Shown here in pieces: positions 54,862-63,641 of a stretch of DNA of 64,000 nucleotides. The DNA is taken from the NCBI GenBank assembly GCA_022567155.1, contig JADFHN010000007.1:1-64000 (forward strand), written 5' to 3'. The notes below the pieces were generated by a model. It saw only the letters and a program-made list of their open reading frames with translations, had not been told where the DNA came from and did no database searches. The position numbers and the translations under genes were made by a program. The number at the start of each line of letters is the position of its first letter. Positions within the stretch are counted from its first letter, which is position 1. The stretch is from Bacteroidota bacterium (lineage in GTDB: Bacteria > Bacteroidota > Bacteroidia > Cytophagales > Cyclobacteriaceae).

Positions 54862-55359
54862 TTATTCCTGAGATTTTTTAGGGTAGTCAAAGAAAACAAG
54901 CGTGCCTTCATATTTATTTATATCTGACCAGCGACCTGTGTTAAATGTAATTTCGACAACGCCACAGGTAGGTACATTGGCAATGTTTGCGTTTGTCAGC
55001 ATATTGACGCAATCAGTAAAACTGGGATTATGTCCGAACAGCATGACCGAATCTTTCGCATCATTTTGCTGCCGGATCAGTTCAAGGATGGCATCTTCAT
55101 CAGCATGGTATAAGAACCTTGTTTTTTCAATGTTTTTTTTGTTATAGCCGATTTCACGGGCAATTTTACGTGCTGTGGACAGGGCACGTTTGGCGGTACT
55201 GCTTATCAGGACATCCGGCATGATCCCCCTTGTTTTCAGCCGTTTCCCCATTTCCGGGGCATTTCGTTTTCCACGGTTGTTCAGTGACCTTTCGTGGTCG
55301 GACAAAAAAAGGTTGTCCCAACTTGATTTGGCATGGCGTACCAGATAAAGGGTTTTCAT
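54862..55359 (-). CDS. sixA: Histidine phosphatase, SixA-like (paralogue 2)
   Basis: 165-residue histidine phosphatase. RHAK motif in LYLVRHAKSSWDNLFLSDHE, then RSLNNRGKRNAPEMGKRL, the second Arg in ISSTAKRALSTARKIA and the second His in VMLFGHNPSFTDCVN. This arrangement with SSW and GHNP fits SixA more closely than the paralogue at 18452. It would dephosphorylate phosphohistidine proteins. It starts 14 bases after the glycosyltransferase stop and is the last gene of a polX-glycosyltransferase-sixA operon. Confidence 0.87.
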   Translation of the reverse strand: MKTLYLVRHAKSSWDNLFLSDHERSLNNRGKRNAPEMGKRLKTRGIMPDVLISSTAKRALSTARKIAREIGYNKKNIEKTRFLYHADEDAILELIRQQNDAKDSVMLFGHNPSFTDCVNMLTNANIANVPTCGVVEITFNTGRWSDINKYEGTLVFFDYPKKSQE

Positions 55360-55373
55360 ACCGCCAATTTAGT

Positions 55374-56390
55374 TTATGGCAGGTAGAAATCAAAAGCAAT
55401 GTCATTCATACATTTAAAGTGCCCTTTTGGGCATTTTTTAAATCCGGTTTTAGAGCAGGGCCTGCAATTCAGCTTATTATTTTCAAACACCAGGAATTTT
55501 GTTTTGTAAGGGTACGTACCAAATAATGGAATCGTATTACCCCATATGGAAAAAATTTGTTTTTTGTATGCAGCTGCAATTTGCATGATAAGGGAGTCAT
55601 GTGTGAAAACGTATTTTGCACGTTTAACAATGGAAGCCGACTGATTTATATTGAATTTTCCGCAAGCGTTGAAAATTTGTGTTTTTTTATTCATTTTATT
55701 AAGACCTGATTCAAATTCAATATTTTCAGGCCTTCGTTCAAAAAAGGCTCTGATCATTTCGCCGGTATGATGATCTTCATTTCCGCCCAGGAGTATAACC
55801 GGGCGATTGATCTTGTCGCAAAGCTCGATCATTTTGTTTAATGGAAGTTTTTTTGTGAAATTACGAGCCCCGATACTAAAAACAACAAACTCTTTATGAT
55901 GTGCTTCAGGAATCCAGGATTCTTCAATCTCATCCTTTTCCGGAATAAAATAATCAAGCCCCAGCTTATCGGTTTTAACATGCAACGGTTTTACCGCCTC
56001 CATATACCGGTCAACAATATGCACGTTGGGTAGCCTGTTTATCTTCAGATTTACCATCATCCAAATCTCATGGATCAGTTTATCTGGTCTGAATGTCCGG
56101 GTCCGGAGAAATGAGGTGATGAATCTTGAGTGCAGGTCATGTTGCAAATCAACCACTGCATCATACTTTTCAGATTTCAGTTGCCTGATCAGCGCCATAA
56201 TGGAATCCGTAAGCAAACAAATACGGTCAACATAAGGATTTGCTGATAAAAGTGCATGATGTTGCGGTTTTGTACAGTAATGCACTTCTACGTCGTCCAA
56301 TTGTGTTTTTAGCGCCCTGATTACCGGAGTGGTCAGAATTAGTTCTTCAGCATTCGAAAGCTTTATGATCAATATCTTTCTTATTTGCAT
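55374..56390 (-). CDS. Glycosyltransferase family 9 (heptosyltransferase-like)
   Basis: 338 residues of the GT9 family that add heptose or related sugars to lipid A-core or other glycans on the cytosolic face. The N-terminus is the Rossmann strand IRKILIIKLSNAEELILTTP (family: RxSxIGDxVLTTP). The donor half shows VVFSIGARNFTKKLP, VILLGGNEDHHTG and KYVFTHDSLIMQIAAAYK with the HD motif (family GxDSGxxH-like). The C-terminal NCRPCSKTGFKKCPKGHFKC carries four cysteines that could bind zinc or iron. I use the ATG at 56390; an upstream ATG would add eight residues. It lies 30 bases after polX. Confidence 0.85.
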   Translation of the reverse strand: MQIRKILIIKLSNAEELILTTPVIRALKTQLDDVEVHYCTKPQHHALLSANPYVDRICLLTDSIMALIRQLKSEKYDAVVDLQHDLHSRFITSFLRTRTFRPDKLIHEIWMMVNLKINRLPNVHIVDRYMEAVKPLHVKTDKLGLDYFIPEKDEIEESWIPEAHHKEFVVFSIGARNFTKKLPLNKMIELCDKINRPVILLGGNEDHHTGEMIRAFFERRPENIEFESGLNKMNKKTQIFNACGKFNINQSASIVKRAKYVFTHDSLIMQIAAAYKKQIFSIWGNTIPLFGTYPYKTKFLVFENNKLNCRPCSKTGFKKCPKGHFKCMNDIAFDFYLP

Positions 56391-56420
56391 GATATTTTTC
56401 CGGCAATTCCGCAAAGAGGC

Positions 56421-58142
56421 TTACACCGTAATTTTTGTGAGCGCTCTTTCTTTTCTTTTACGGAAGTGCTCCGACACTGTTTCAACGGTAAATGCGTTAA
56501 ATGTCATTTCTTTTGTCAAACCGCCTTTGCGTGCTGCACATACGCCATAGTACATATCGTGGTATCCGCTTTTCTCGTGTGCGTCGGGATTTATACTTAA
56601 AAGAACCCCTTTCTCAAGGGCATAGGGTACCCAACGCCAGTCAATATCGAGGCGCTGGGGGTGTGCGTTTACCTCAATGATCACGCCATTATCAGCACAT
56701 GCGTCAATTACAGCTTTATGATCGAGCGGATACCCCTCACGGATCAATAATAATCGGCCTGTCATATGGCCAAGAATAGTAGTATATGGGTTGTTTACGG
56801 CTTTGATGACCCGGTCGGTTGCCCTTACCACATCCATATTCAATACCGAATGCACCGACGCTACCACAAAATCAAAGGTTGTAAGCGTATCAGGTTCGTA
56901 GTCAATATTTCCGTCCGGCAGAATATCGGCTTCGATGCCCTTAAAAATCCGGAATGGAGTAAGTATTTCGTTTAGTTTGTCGATTTCATCCTGCTGCTGC
57001 TTTACGCGGTCTTCATTCAGGCCGTTTGCATAAAATGCTGTGGCTTTGCTATGGTCTGAAATTCCAAGGTATTCGTAACCAAGCGTCTGACAGTATTCAG
57101 CCATTTCCGTTAACGAGTGCTTACCGTCGCTGTATGTCGTATGATTATGAATGATACCTTTAAGGTCGTCAGTTACCAATAACCGAGGCATCCGGTTTTT
57201 TGATGCCAGTTCAAATTCAATAAAATGCTCCCGAAGTTCGGGGGCAATGTAAGGAAGATTTAATTGACTATAGGCTTCTTCCTCATTTTTGAGATTAGTT
57301 CCGTTGGCGATGCTCCAGAGATTCGGTTTGTCATCAATGTGGTATTCAAGGTGTCTGGCCGAACCGGTTGTTAGCATCAATCGACTCTGATAACGTTCGG
57401 GTTTGCATAAGTAAATACAAACTGGTGTACCCTTGTCTGTTAAGGTGCCACGGATAAGAAAAGGGCTCGATTTTTTGCTGTCGATAGTCATCAGACCGGT
57501 TTTTTCAAGAGGAGGCAGAAGCAAACCGGACCGGGTTGTGCCCGCCATCAAAGATATCGTATCAATGGTATTCAGTTTTCTGCGTAGCTGACCGGTAAAC
57601 CCTGCATTAATGCCTTTGCCGGATTCCCCGATGGCATCTAAAAGAGTCCGGGCTATAATTTCGGCGTCTGCATAACGCAGCTTTGATATGTTACGAAGGT
57701 AATAATCGATCGTATCGTTTATTTTATTCTGCATTTTGGCACCAAATCCCTTCAACGACAGAAGTTGGTTCTGAGCGATGGCTTTCCGGAGTTCTGCAAT
57801 AGAGGTAATTCCCAGTTCCTGCCAGAGTGTTTTTATTTTTTTTGTTCCAAGGCCTTTGATACGCAGCATTTCGAGTATGCCTTCGGGGGTAATGGCCAGG
57901 TATTCATCCAGCACTTTCATGCTTCCGGTCTCAATAAGTTCGTGAACTTTTGCGGCTATACTTTTCCCAATTCCCTGAATTTTTTCAAGTTCATTAAGAC
58001 TGAGGTCTTTTAAGGTTCGGTTTATACGCTCAATATTGTAAATGGCATTAGTGTAGCTCCGGACTTTGAATGCATTCTCATCGTGTAATTCCATTAAATT
58101 TGCTACTGCACGAAGCTTTTTAACAATATCTTTGTTATCCAC
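56421..58142 (-). CDS. polX: PolX-family protein with degenerate polymerase site and intact PHP domain
   Basis: 573 residues starting at GTG 58142. Order: helix-hairpin-helix motifs (~50-140: ELEKIQGIGKSIAAKV, MLRIKGLGTKKIKTL, LLSLKGFGAKMQNK), a PolX palm/thumb region (~150-320), and a PHP phosphoesterase domain (~330-570: IIHNHTTYSDGKHS, GISDHSKATAF, VNAHPQRLDIDWRWV, SINPDAH). In active PolX the palm reads GSLRRGKETVGDIDLLV and later VDLRVV. Here these read GQLRRKLNTIDTISLMAG (181-200) and VCIYLC, so at least two of the three catalytic Asp are missing. It may be a nuclease or phosphatase without polymerase activity. First gene of an operon with GT9 and sixA. Confidence 0.85.
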   Translation of the reverse strand: MDNKDIVKKLRAVANLMELHDENAFKVRSYTNAIYNIERINRTLKDLSLNELEKIQGIGKSIAAKVHELIETGSMKVLDEYLAITPEGILEMLRIKGLGTKKIKTLWQELGITSIAELRKAIAQNQLLSLKGFGAKMQNKINDTIDYYLRNISKLRYADAEIIARTLLDAIGESGKGINAGFTGQLRRKLNTIDTISLMAGTTRSGLLLPPLEKTGLMTIDSKKSSPFLIRGTLTDKGTPVCIYLCKPERYQSRLMLTTGSARHLEYHIDDKPNLWSIANGTNLKNEEEAYSQLNLPYIAPELREHFIEFELASKNRMPRLLVTDDLKGIIHNHTTYSDGKHSLTEMAEYCQTLGYEYLGISDHSKATAFYANGLNEDRVKQQQDEIDKLNEILTPFRIFKGIEADILPDGNIDYEPDTLTTFDFVVASVHSVLNMDVVRATDRVIKAVNNPYTTILGHMTGRLLLIREGYPLDHKAVIDACADNGVIIEVNAHPQRLDIDWRWVPYALEKGVLLSINPDAHEKSGYHDMYYGVCAARKGGLTKEMTFNAFTVETVSEHFRKRKERALTKITV

Positions 58143-58179
58143 GTATTTTTAAAGTTATTCAGGTAAATAGAAAAGAAAA

Positions 58180-58187
58180 CAAAAGTA
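58180..58187 (-). promoter_or_regulatory. -7 element (TACTTTTG on minus strand)
   Basis: Exact TAnnTTTG in minus orientation, 38 bases upstream of the polX GTG start. No TTTG at -33. Confidence 0.35.
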
Positions 58188-58238
58188 TCAGACTTTTAGC
58201 TAAGATATTATTAATTGAAATGTAAAAGACTGATTATT

Positions 58239-58653
58239 ATGAACGATTAGTTGATTAAGACAGAACCTAATGCATATTCGTGGGATGATCTGCTGCATGA
58301 CAAAAGCACTTATTGGTATGGAGTTAGGAACTACCAGGCAAGGAATTACCTGAAAATGATGAAAAATAGTGATTTATGCCTGTTTTTATCATAGTGTAAA
58401 TGAGAAAAGTGTGGTGGGTGTGGCGCGTGTGATAAAAGAGCATTATCAGGATCCTACCACAGATGACAACCGATAGGTGGCTGTTGATATCGTGCCGGAG
58501 TTCTCTTTTAAAAAACCTGTTACACTTGGACAGGTCAAAGATGATGACAGGCTGAGTGAAATGGCGCTGGTAAAAAATACAAGATTATCGGTACAACCAG
58601 TAGCAAAAGATGAATTTGATGTTATTGTGAATATGGGGCAGGAAAAAGATTGA
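58239..58653 (+). pseudogene. EVE-domain protein with two nonsense codons and a frameshift
   Basis: Reads ATG AAC GAT TAG, then LIKTEPNAYSWDDLL, STYWYGVRNYQARNYLKMMK and, after a frameshift, YHSVNEKSVVGVARVIKEHY. A second TAG follows, then VAVDIVPEFSFKKPVTLGQV. This is an EVE (PUA-like, thymocyte nuclear protein-like) domain, about 137 residues when intact. The lesions are TAG (58248-58250) replacing the Trp of MNYWLIKTEP, one extra T in the run 58383-58387, and TAG (58474-58476) replacing the Trp of NRWVAVDIVP. Three independent lesions make it a pseudogene. EVE proteins bind modified nucleobases and sit in RNA or defence contexts. It lies between polX (divergent) and a co-directional exported protein gene. 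Confidence 0.9.
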
Positions 58654-58721
58654 CTGTTTTGGAAACCGGATGAGGTTTAAATTCGTAAATTTAATTGTTG
58701 CAACAGGTCATTGTTATTAAT

Positions 58722-60242
58722 ATGCGATCAACAAGAGTCAGTGCGTTTTTGATTATTTGTATGGGACTGTCTTTGCCCGGGTTTACTCAGGTAGAACAAT
58801 CAAACAGATTTGAGGTTGAGATCCATGCCTTTGACAAGCCATATGACGTAATCAATGGCGGTGTAGACGGCATACTGCTGGTCAGGCAAACGGATGAAAG
58901 AAACAGGAAAGGCGATCCCAGATTTGAGCTTCTAAGCCTTGATACGGCACTGAAAACCAACTGGGAAAAAGAAATGTATATTAACCGGTTTTGGGAATAC
59001 CGTGGATATGACTATTCTGACGGTAATTATTTCCTGTTATTCAAATACCACAGACGCAATTCACGTGATCTGAAAATCCTGAAGCTTAACCTGATCAATG
59101 GCGACACGGTGCATTATACCATTCGAAACCTTATTCCGATCGAACTTACAGAATTTGAAATGACACAAAATGCGGCGCTTTTAGGCGGGTATTTTAATTA
59201 TAATCCCCTTGTCATATATTTTAATCTTTCTACGTTGAAATCAAAAGTCCTTCCCGGAATTTACCAGAACAGAACGGAACTCATACAGATTAAAGTAGAT
59301 GACGACAAAAATTCGTTTGTTGTCATTGTTAGTGAAAAAACATTTGATAAAAGAAATACACTTGCAATAAAAACGTATGATTCGTCCGGCGAGTTGATCG
59401 GCAATGAAAAGCTTGAACCCGAAGAAGACAAAGGGCTGATCTATGGCAGAGCCGCCGAATTTGACTTTGACATAAGCCTTCTGGCCGGCACCTATTCCAC
59501 CAAAAGAGGAACCTTTTCGAGAGGTCTGTTTGTTGCTACGGTAAATACAAATGGTGAGCAAAAAATCAACTACTATAATTTTGCCGACCTGGAGAATTTT
59601 TTTAATTATATGAAAGCCAAAAGAAGAAAAAGGATCGCAAACAGAATTGAAAGAAAAAGGATCAATGGTAAAAAAATAAAATTCAATTACCGCCTTTTGG
59701 TACATGATATCATCGAAAGCGAAGGGCAATATATTATGATCGGCGAGGCCTTTTATCCGAAATACAATACAAGCAGCTCATTTGCAAGCAGTAATTCAGT
59801 CTACCAGGGACAATCGAATTACGGATCCTATTTCGCCGGCTACCGTTACACTCATGCAGTTGTAATCGGATTTGACAAAAAAGGGAATGTGCTGTGGGAC
59901 AATAGTTTTGAAATTGAAGATGTATTAAGCTATAATCTCGATCAGTTTGTGCATGCAGATATAAAAGACGATCATATTGTACTTCTTTATATGTACGACA
60001 ATGAAATCAGGACGAAAATCATCAAAAGAAAAGAAGTGCTTGAAGGAAAATCGTTTGATGCAATCAAACTTACTTTTGAAGATGATGTATTGCGTGATAC
60101 CCATTCCGAAATCAGCGGACTGGAGCCGTGGTATGACGACACCTTTTATGCATATGGCACACAACAAATTAAAAACCTGAAAGATACCGGTGTGAAGCTG
60201 AACAGGCATGTTTTTTATATCAATAAGGTCAAATACAGGTAA
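58722..60242 (+). CDS. Exported protein of unknown function
   Basis: 506 residues with a signal peptide (SAFLIICMGLSLPGFTQ) starting at ATG 58722. The body is rich in beta-strand and charged surface residues, with repeated short strand-turn units such as RNTLAIKTYDSSGELIGNEK and YAYGTQQIKNLKDTG. A very basic patch (KAKRRKRIANRIERKRINGK) occurs near the middle. I recognise no domain, no membrane helices and no catalytic motif. A propeller fold is possible but unproven. It precedes pyrR by 64 bases but has no functional link to pyrimidine synthesis that I can see. Confidence 0.65.
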   Translation: MRSTRVSAFLIICMGLSLPGFTQVEQSNRFEVEIHAFDKPYDVINGGVDGILLVRQTDERNRKGDPRFELLSLDTALKTNWEKEMYINRFWEYRGYDYSDGNYFLLFKYHRRNSRDLKILKLNLINGDTVHYTIRNLIPIELTEFEMTQNAALLGGYFNYNPLVIYFNLSTLKSKVLPGIYQNRTELIQIKVDDDKNSFVVIVSEKTFDKRNTLAIKTYDSSGELIGNEKLEPEEDKGLIYGRAAEFDFDISLLAGTYSTKRGTFSRGLFVATVNTNGEQKINYYNFADLENFFNYMKAKRRKRIANRIERKRINGKKIKFNYRLLVHDIIESEGQYIMIGEAFYPKYNTSSSFASSNSVYQGQSNYGSYFAGYRYTHAVVIGFDKKGNVLWDNSFEIEDVLSYNLDQFVHADIKDDHIVLLYMYDNEIRTKIIKRKEVLEGKSFDAIKLTFEDDVLRDTHSEISGLEPWYDDTFYAYGTQQIKNLKDTGVKLNRHVFYINKVKYR

Positions 60243-60292
60243 TGCATCACTTCAACTGCCAATATTCATTGCATAATCCAAACTTACTTTTC

Positions 60293-60300
60293 TATATTTG
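60293..60300 (+). promoter_or_regulatory. -7 element TATATTTG directly before pyrR
   Basis: Exact TAnnTTTG ending 7 bases before the pyrR ATG at 60307, with an ATTG (60268-60271) 21 bases upstream as a weak -33. If real, transcription starts at or next to the ATG, giving a nearly leaderless mRNA. Confidence 0.45.
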
Positions 60301-60306
60301 CAGTTG

Positions 60307-60858
60307 ATGCAAAAGAGACTTATCCTGGACTCCCGTCTGATTGACATCACTATCGATCGCTTATGCCAGCAACTTATCGAAAATCATCAGCATTTCAGCG
60401 ATACAGTGCTCATCGGATTGCAGCCCAGGGGTATTTTTTTTTCCAGGCTTATCAGGCAAAGAATTAATAAGCTGATATCTGTTGAGTTGCCATTGGGTTA
60501 TCTCGACACAACTTTTTACCGCGATGATTTCCGTCGCAGGGATGTCCCGAAAAAAGCAAACGAAACCCGTATTAATTTCATCATAGAGGATAAAAATGTA
60601 ATTTTAATTGATGATGTGTTGTTTACAGGTCGTTCGGTTCGGGCTGCACTCGATGCCATGCTGGCTTTCGGAAGACCTTCCCGGGTTGAATTGCTGGTGC
60701 TTGTAAACAGAAAATATAGTCGCGATTTACCTATTGAACCTGATTATGTGGGCAGAAATGTAAATACCATCGACTCACAGATTGTGCGGGTGGAGTGGAA
60801 AGAACAGGGAGATAAAGAAAACAGTATTTTGTTGTTAAATACCAATATGAAAAGATGA
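60307..60858 (+). CDS. pyrR: Bifunctional pyrimidine regulator/uracil phosphoribosyltransferase PyrR
   Basis: 183 residues. A type I phosphoribosyltransferase fold with LILDSRLIDITIDRLCQQL at the start, VLIGLQPRGIFFSRLIRQRI, and the PRPP-binding loop NVILIDDVLFTGRSVRAALD. It ends KRK-free with LVNRKYSRDLPIEPDYVGR and VRVEWKEQGDKENSILLL. In Firmicutes PyrR attenuates pyr mRNA; in Bacteroidetes the UPRT role is more certain. The start is the ATG at 60307. It overlaps pyrB by ATGA, so the two are translationally coupled. Confidence 0.92.
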   Translation: MQKRLILDSRLIDITIDRLCQQLIENHQHFSDTVLIGLQPRGIFFSRLIRQRINKLISVELPLGYLDTTFYRDDFRRRDVPKKANETRINFIIEDKNVILIDDVLFTGRSVRAALDAMLAFGRPSRVELLVLVNRKYSRDLPIEPDYVGRNVNTIDSQIVRVEWKEQGDKENSILLLNTNMKR

Positions 60859-61787
60859 GCCAGTTGAGTGTCAGGCATCTGCTTGGAATAAAAGAGCTTA
60901 CCATAGATGATATTGAACTGATATTTGAAACGGCTTCTAATTTTAAAGAAATAATAAACAGGCCCATTAAAAAAGTACCATCCTTACGGGATATCACCAT
61001 TGCTAACGTATTTTTTGAAAGCTCCACGCGTACAAGGCTTTCCTTTGAACTTGCAGAAAAACGTCTATCTGCTGATGTTATCAACTTTTCTTCCTCTACC
61101 AGCTCAGTCAAAAAAGGCGAAACGCTCCTCGATACGGTAAATAATATTTTGGCAATGAAGGTGGATATGGTGGTGATACGGCATAGCAGCCCGGGAGCTC
61201 CTCATTTTCTTGCCAGGCACATTAAAGCCAATATTGTAAATGCAGGCGACGGAACACACGAGCATCCAACTCAGGCATTGCTTGATACCTTTTCCATGCG
61301 GCTGCATTTCGGCAGTCTGAAAGGGCTGAAAGTTGCCATTATCGGAGATATTATGCACAGCAGAGTGGCTATTTCAAATATATTTGCCTTGCAAAAACTA
61401 GGGGCAGAAGTGATGGTATGTGGCCCGAATACACTTATTCCCATACACATTTCAGAACTGGGTGTTAAAGTTGAACTGGAAGTCAGAAAGGCACTGGAAT
61501 GGTGCGATGTAGCAAATATTCTGCGCATTCAGCTTGAAAGGCAGCAGATCAAATACTTTCCTTCACTGAGGGAATACGCCCTATACTACGGGGTAAACAA
61601 GCAATTGCTTGATTCGATAAAAAAAGAGATATTGATTATGCATCCTGGGCCAATCAACCGTGGGGTGGAAATATCAAGCGATGTAGCTGATTCGGATCAT
61701 TCCATTATACTGGAACAGGTAGAAAACGGGGTAGCTATCCGGATGGCAGTACTTTACCTGCTTGCCGACAGCCCGTTGGCTAATTAA
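60855..61787 (+). CDS. pyrB: Aspartate carbamoyltransferase catalytic chain
   Basis: 310 residues. Carbamoylates aspartate in pyrimidine synthesis. Motifs: carbamoyl-phosphate binding FFESSTRTRLSFELAEKRL, DTVNNILAMKVDMVVIRHSS, the HPTQ motif in GDGTHEHPTQALLDTFSM, the second-half IGDIMHSRVAISNIF, and the aspartate-binding end IMHPGPINRGVEISSDVAD. It begins in the pyrR stop (ATGA). No pyrI or pyrC gene is adjacent, so it is the PyrR-coupled, regulatory-subunit-less type as far as the window shows. Confidence 0.96.
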   Translation: MSQLSVRHLLGIKELTIDDIELIFETASNFKEIINRPIKKVPSLRDITIANVFFESSTRTRLSFELAEKRLSADVINFSSSTSSVKKGETLLDTVNNILAMKVDMVVIRHSSPGAPHFLARHIKANIVNAGDGTHEHPTQALLDTFSMRLHFGSLKGLKVAIIGDIMHSRVAISNIFALQKLGAEVMVCGPNTLIPIHISELGVKVELEVRKALEWCDVANILRIQLERQQIKYFPSLREYALYYGVNKQLLDSIKKEILIMHPGPINRGVEISSDVADSDHSIILEQVENGVAIRMAVLYLLADSPLAN

Positions 61788-62077
61788 TCTTTAAGTTCTA
61801 TGTCGATTAGTGTGGGTAAAATCTATATTTCGGGTACTCCCTGCCTGCCATGCCTTTCCATAGGAATCCTACGGATCGGCGGGTAAACCGGCAAACAGGT
61901 GTATCCTTTCATTTTGCATCAGACCAGAGCAATACGATACCGTAATACTCAGAATTATATCAATATGATTTTCTTCATAATGGGTTGACTAAAATTCAAT
62001 TACCCATAATTTTTAACATAGAACCATTTTTTTTCATAAGGAGGATATCATAGCAAGAAGACCCGGGTGTGGGTACA
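61788..62077. other. Intergenic region with repeat-like patches
   Basis: 290 bases between pyrB and the promoter of the beta-synthase gene. It contains CATGCCTTTCCATAGGAATC (~61848-61867), a diverged copy of a block near 21662, but no reading frame or structured RNA that I can support. Confidence 0.5.
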
Positions 62078-62108
62078 TTTGATTTGGCTGTCCGAATCTT
62101 TAATTTTG
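62078..62108 (+). promoter_or_regulatory. Consensus Bacteroidetes promoter, TTTG-19-TAATTTTG
   Basis: -33 TTTG (62078-62081), a 19-base spacer, and -7 TAATTTTG (62101-62108). The spacing and both boxes match the Bacteroidetes housekeeping consensus. The ATG of the beta-synthase gene is 29 bases downstream, so this is the best-supported promoter in the window. Confidence 0.6.
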
Positions 62109-62136
62109 TGTGAAAATTATTTCCCTGAAAGGTACT

Positions 62137-63504
62137 ATGTATTATAATTCTATAATAGAAACAACCGGTAACACCCCCCTTGTAAGACTCAACAACGTAA
62201 ATAAGGGCATTAAAGGCACCATCCTGGTTAAAGTGGAATACTTTAACCCCGGACAGTCAATGAAAGACCGGATAGCCATAAAGATGATAGATGATGCGGA
62301 GAAGACGGGATCGCTTAAGCCGGGGGGCACCATCATTGAAGGTACTTCGGGCAATACGGGTATGGGCTTGGCACTCACCGCCATAGCTAAAGGGTATAAA
62401 TGTATCTTCACGCTGACCGATAAACAGTCGAAGGAAAAAATTGACATCCTTCGGGCAATGGGCGCGGAGGTAATTGTATGTCCGACCAATGTGGCGGCAG
62501 ACGATCCGAGATCGTACTATTCGGTAGCCCAAAAGCTTACACGGGAAATTCCGAATTCTTATTACCCGAATCAGTACGATAACCTTGCGAACACGGATGC
62601 CCACTATGAAACTACGGCTCCGGAAATATGGAAACAAACGGAAGGGAAAGTTACCCATTATGCTGCGGGTGTAGGTACCGGTGGATCCATGTGCGGTGTG
62701 TCAAAATATCTTAAAGAGCAGAATCCGGATGTTATCACGATCGGAATAGATACGTATGGTTCTGTGTTTACCAAATACAAGGAAACGGGCATATTCGACG
62801 AAAACGAAGTATATGCGTATCTGACCGAAGGCATCGGAGAAGATATTCTCCCGGAAAATGTGGATTTTGACCTGATTGATAATTTTATAAAAGTGACCGA
62901 TAAAGACGGTGCGATCATGACACGCCGGCTTGCCCGTGAGGAGGGGTTGTTTGTCGGCTGGTCATCCGGATCGGCTGTATATGGAGCGCTTGAATACGCC
63001 ACAGAGCACCTGAAAGATGATGATATGATGGTAATCATTCTTCCGGATCATGGCACACGGTATCTTAATAAAGTGTATAACGACGACTGGATGCGTGACC
63101 GTGGATTCGAAGAGCGGGAATTTGCAACGGCAAAAGATATTATCAGACGCCGGAATGGCCTTGCTTCATTGGTGACAATCGATGCTACTTCCAGTGTATC
63201 AGATGCAATTTCTCTGCTTCATAAAAAAGGCATTTCGCAAATACCCGTTAGAGACGGCGATCAGTTTACAGGTAGTTTGAAAGAATCGAACTTGCTGAAA
63301 ATACTAATTGAAGACCCGGAAATAAAAAATAAACCTGTCAGAGAGGTGATGGATCAGCCGCTTCCATTTGTAGGTATGGACAATACCCTGGATGTGCTCT
63401 CCTCACTGATAAACCATGACCACCAGGCGCTTTTGGTCAGGGACGAGCGCAACCAGGTGCATATTATTACGCAGCAGGATTTACTTTTGGAAATGACGCA
63501 ATAG
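62137..63504 (+). CDS. Cystathionine beta-synthase-type PLP enzyme with CBS domains
   Basis: 455 residues. The N-terminal ~330 residues are a cysteine-synthase-fold PLP enzyme: SIIETTGNTPLVRLNNV, PLP Lys in VEYFNPGQSMKDRIAI, phosphate loop IIEGTSGNTGMGLALTA, and AAGVGTGGSMCGVSKYL. The C-terminal ~120 residues are a pair of CBS domains (VSDAISLLHKKGISQIPVRD and VLSSLINHDHQALLVRD) that in this group bind adenosyl ligands and regulate activity. It makes cystathionine from serine and homocysteine, or cysteine from O-acetylserine. I use the ATG at 62137, 27 bases into an upstream GTG frame, as homologues start MYYNSIIETTGNTP. A strong promoter lies 29 bases upstream. Confidence 0.9.
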   Translation: MYYNSIIETTGNTPLVRLNNVNKGIKGTILVKVEYFNPGQSMKDRIAIKMIDDAEKTGSLKPGGTIIEGTSGNTGMGLALTAIAKGYKCIFTLTDKQSKEKIDILRAMGAEVIVCPTNVAADDPRSYYSVAQKLTREIPNSYYPNQYDNLANTDAHYETTAPEIWKQTEGKVTHYAAGVGTGGSMCGVSKYLKEQNPDVITIGIDTYGSVFTKYKETGIFDENEVYAYLTEGIGEDILPENVDFDLIDNFIKVTDKDGAIMTRRLAREEGLFVGWSSGSAVYGALEYATEHLKDDDMMVIILPDHGTRYLNKVYNDDWMRDRGFEEREFATAKDIIRRRNGLASLVTIDATSSVSDAISLLHKKGISQIPVRDGDQFTGSLKESNLLKILIEDPEIKNKPVREVMDQPLPFVGMDNTLDVLSSLINHDHQALLVRDERNQVHIITQQDLLLEMTQ

Positions 63505-63641
63505 CTGATGCCGATGCAGTCGCAAATGCAATGAAGGCGGGCATACCCCCATGATGCAATAAAGGTGGAAAGCATCTCTTAATTAATCCTTTTTCAGAGG
63601 GAGTGCGACCGTTTACCCTCCGCACCCCTCGGTCCCCTTCC

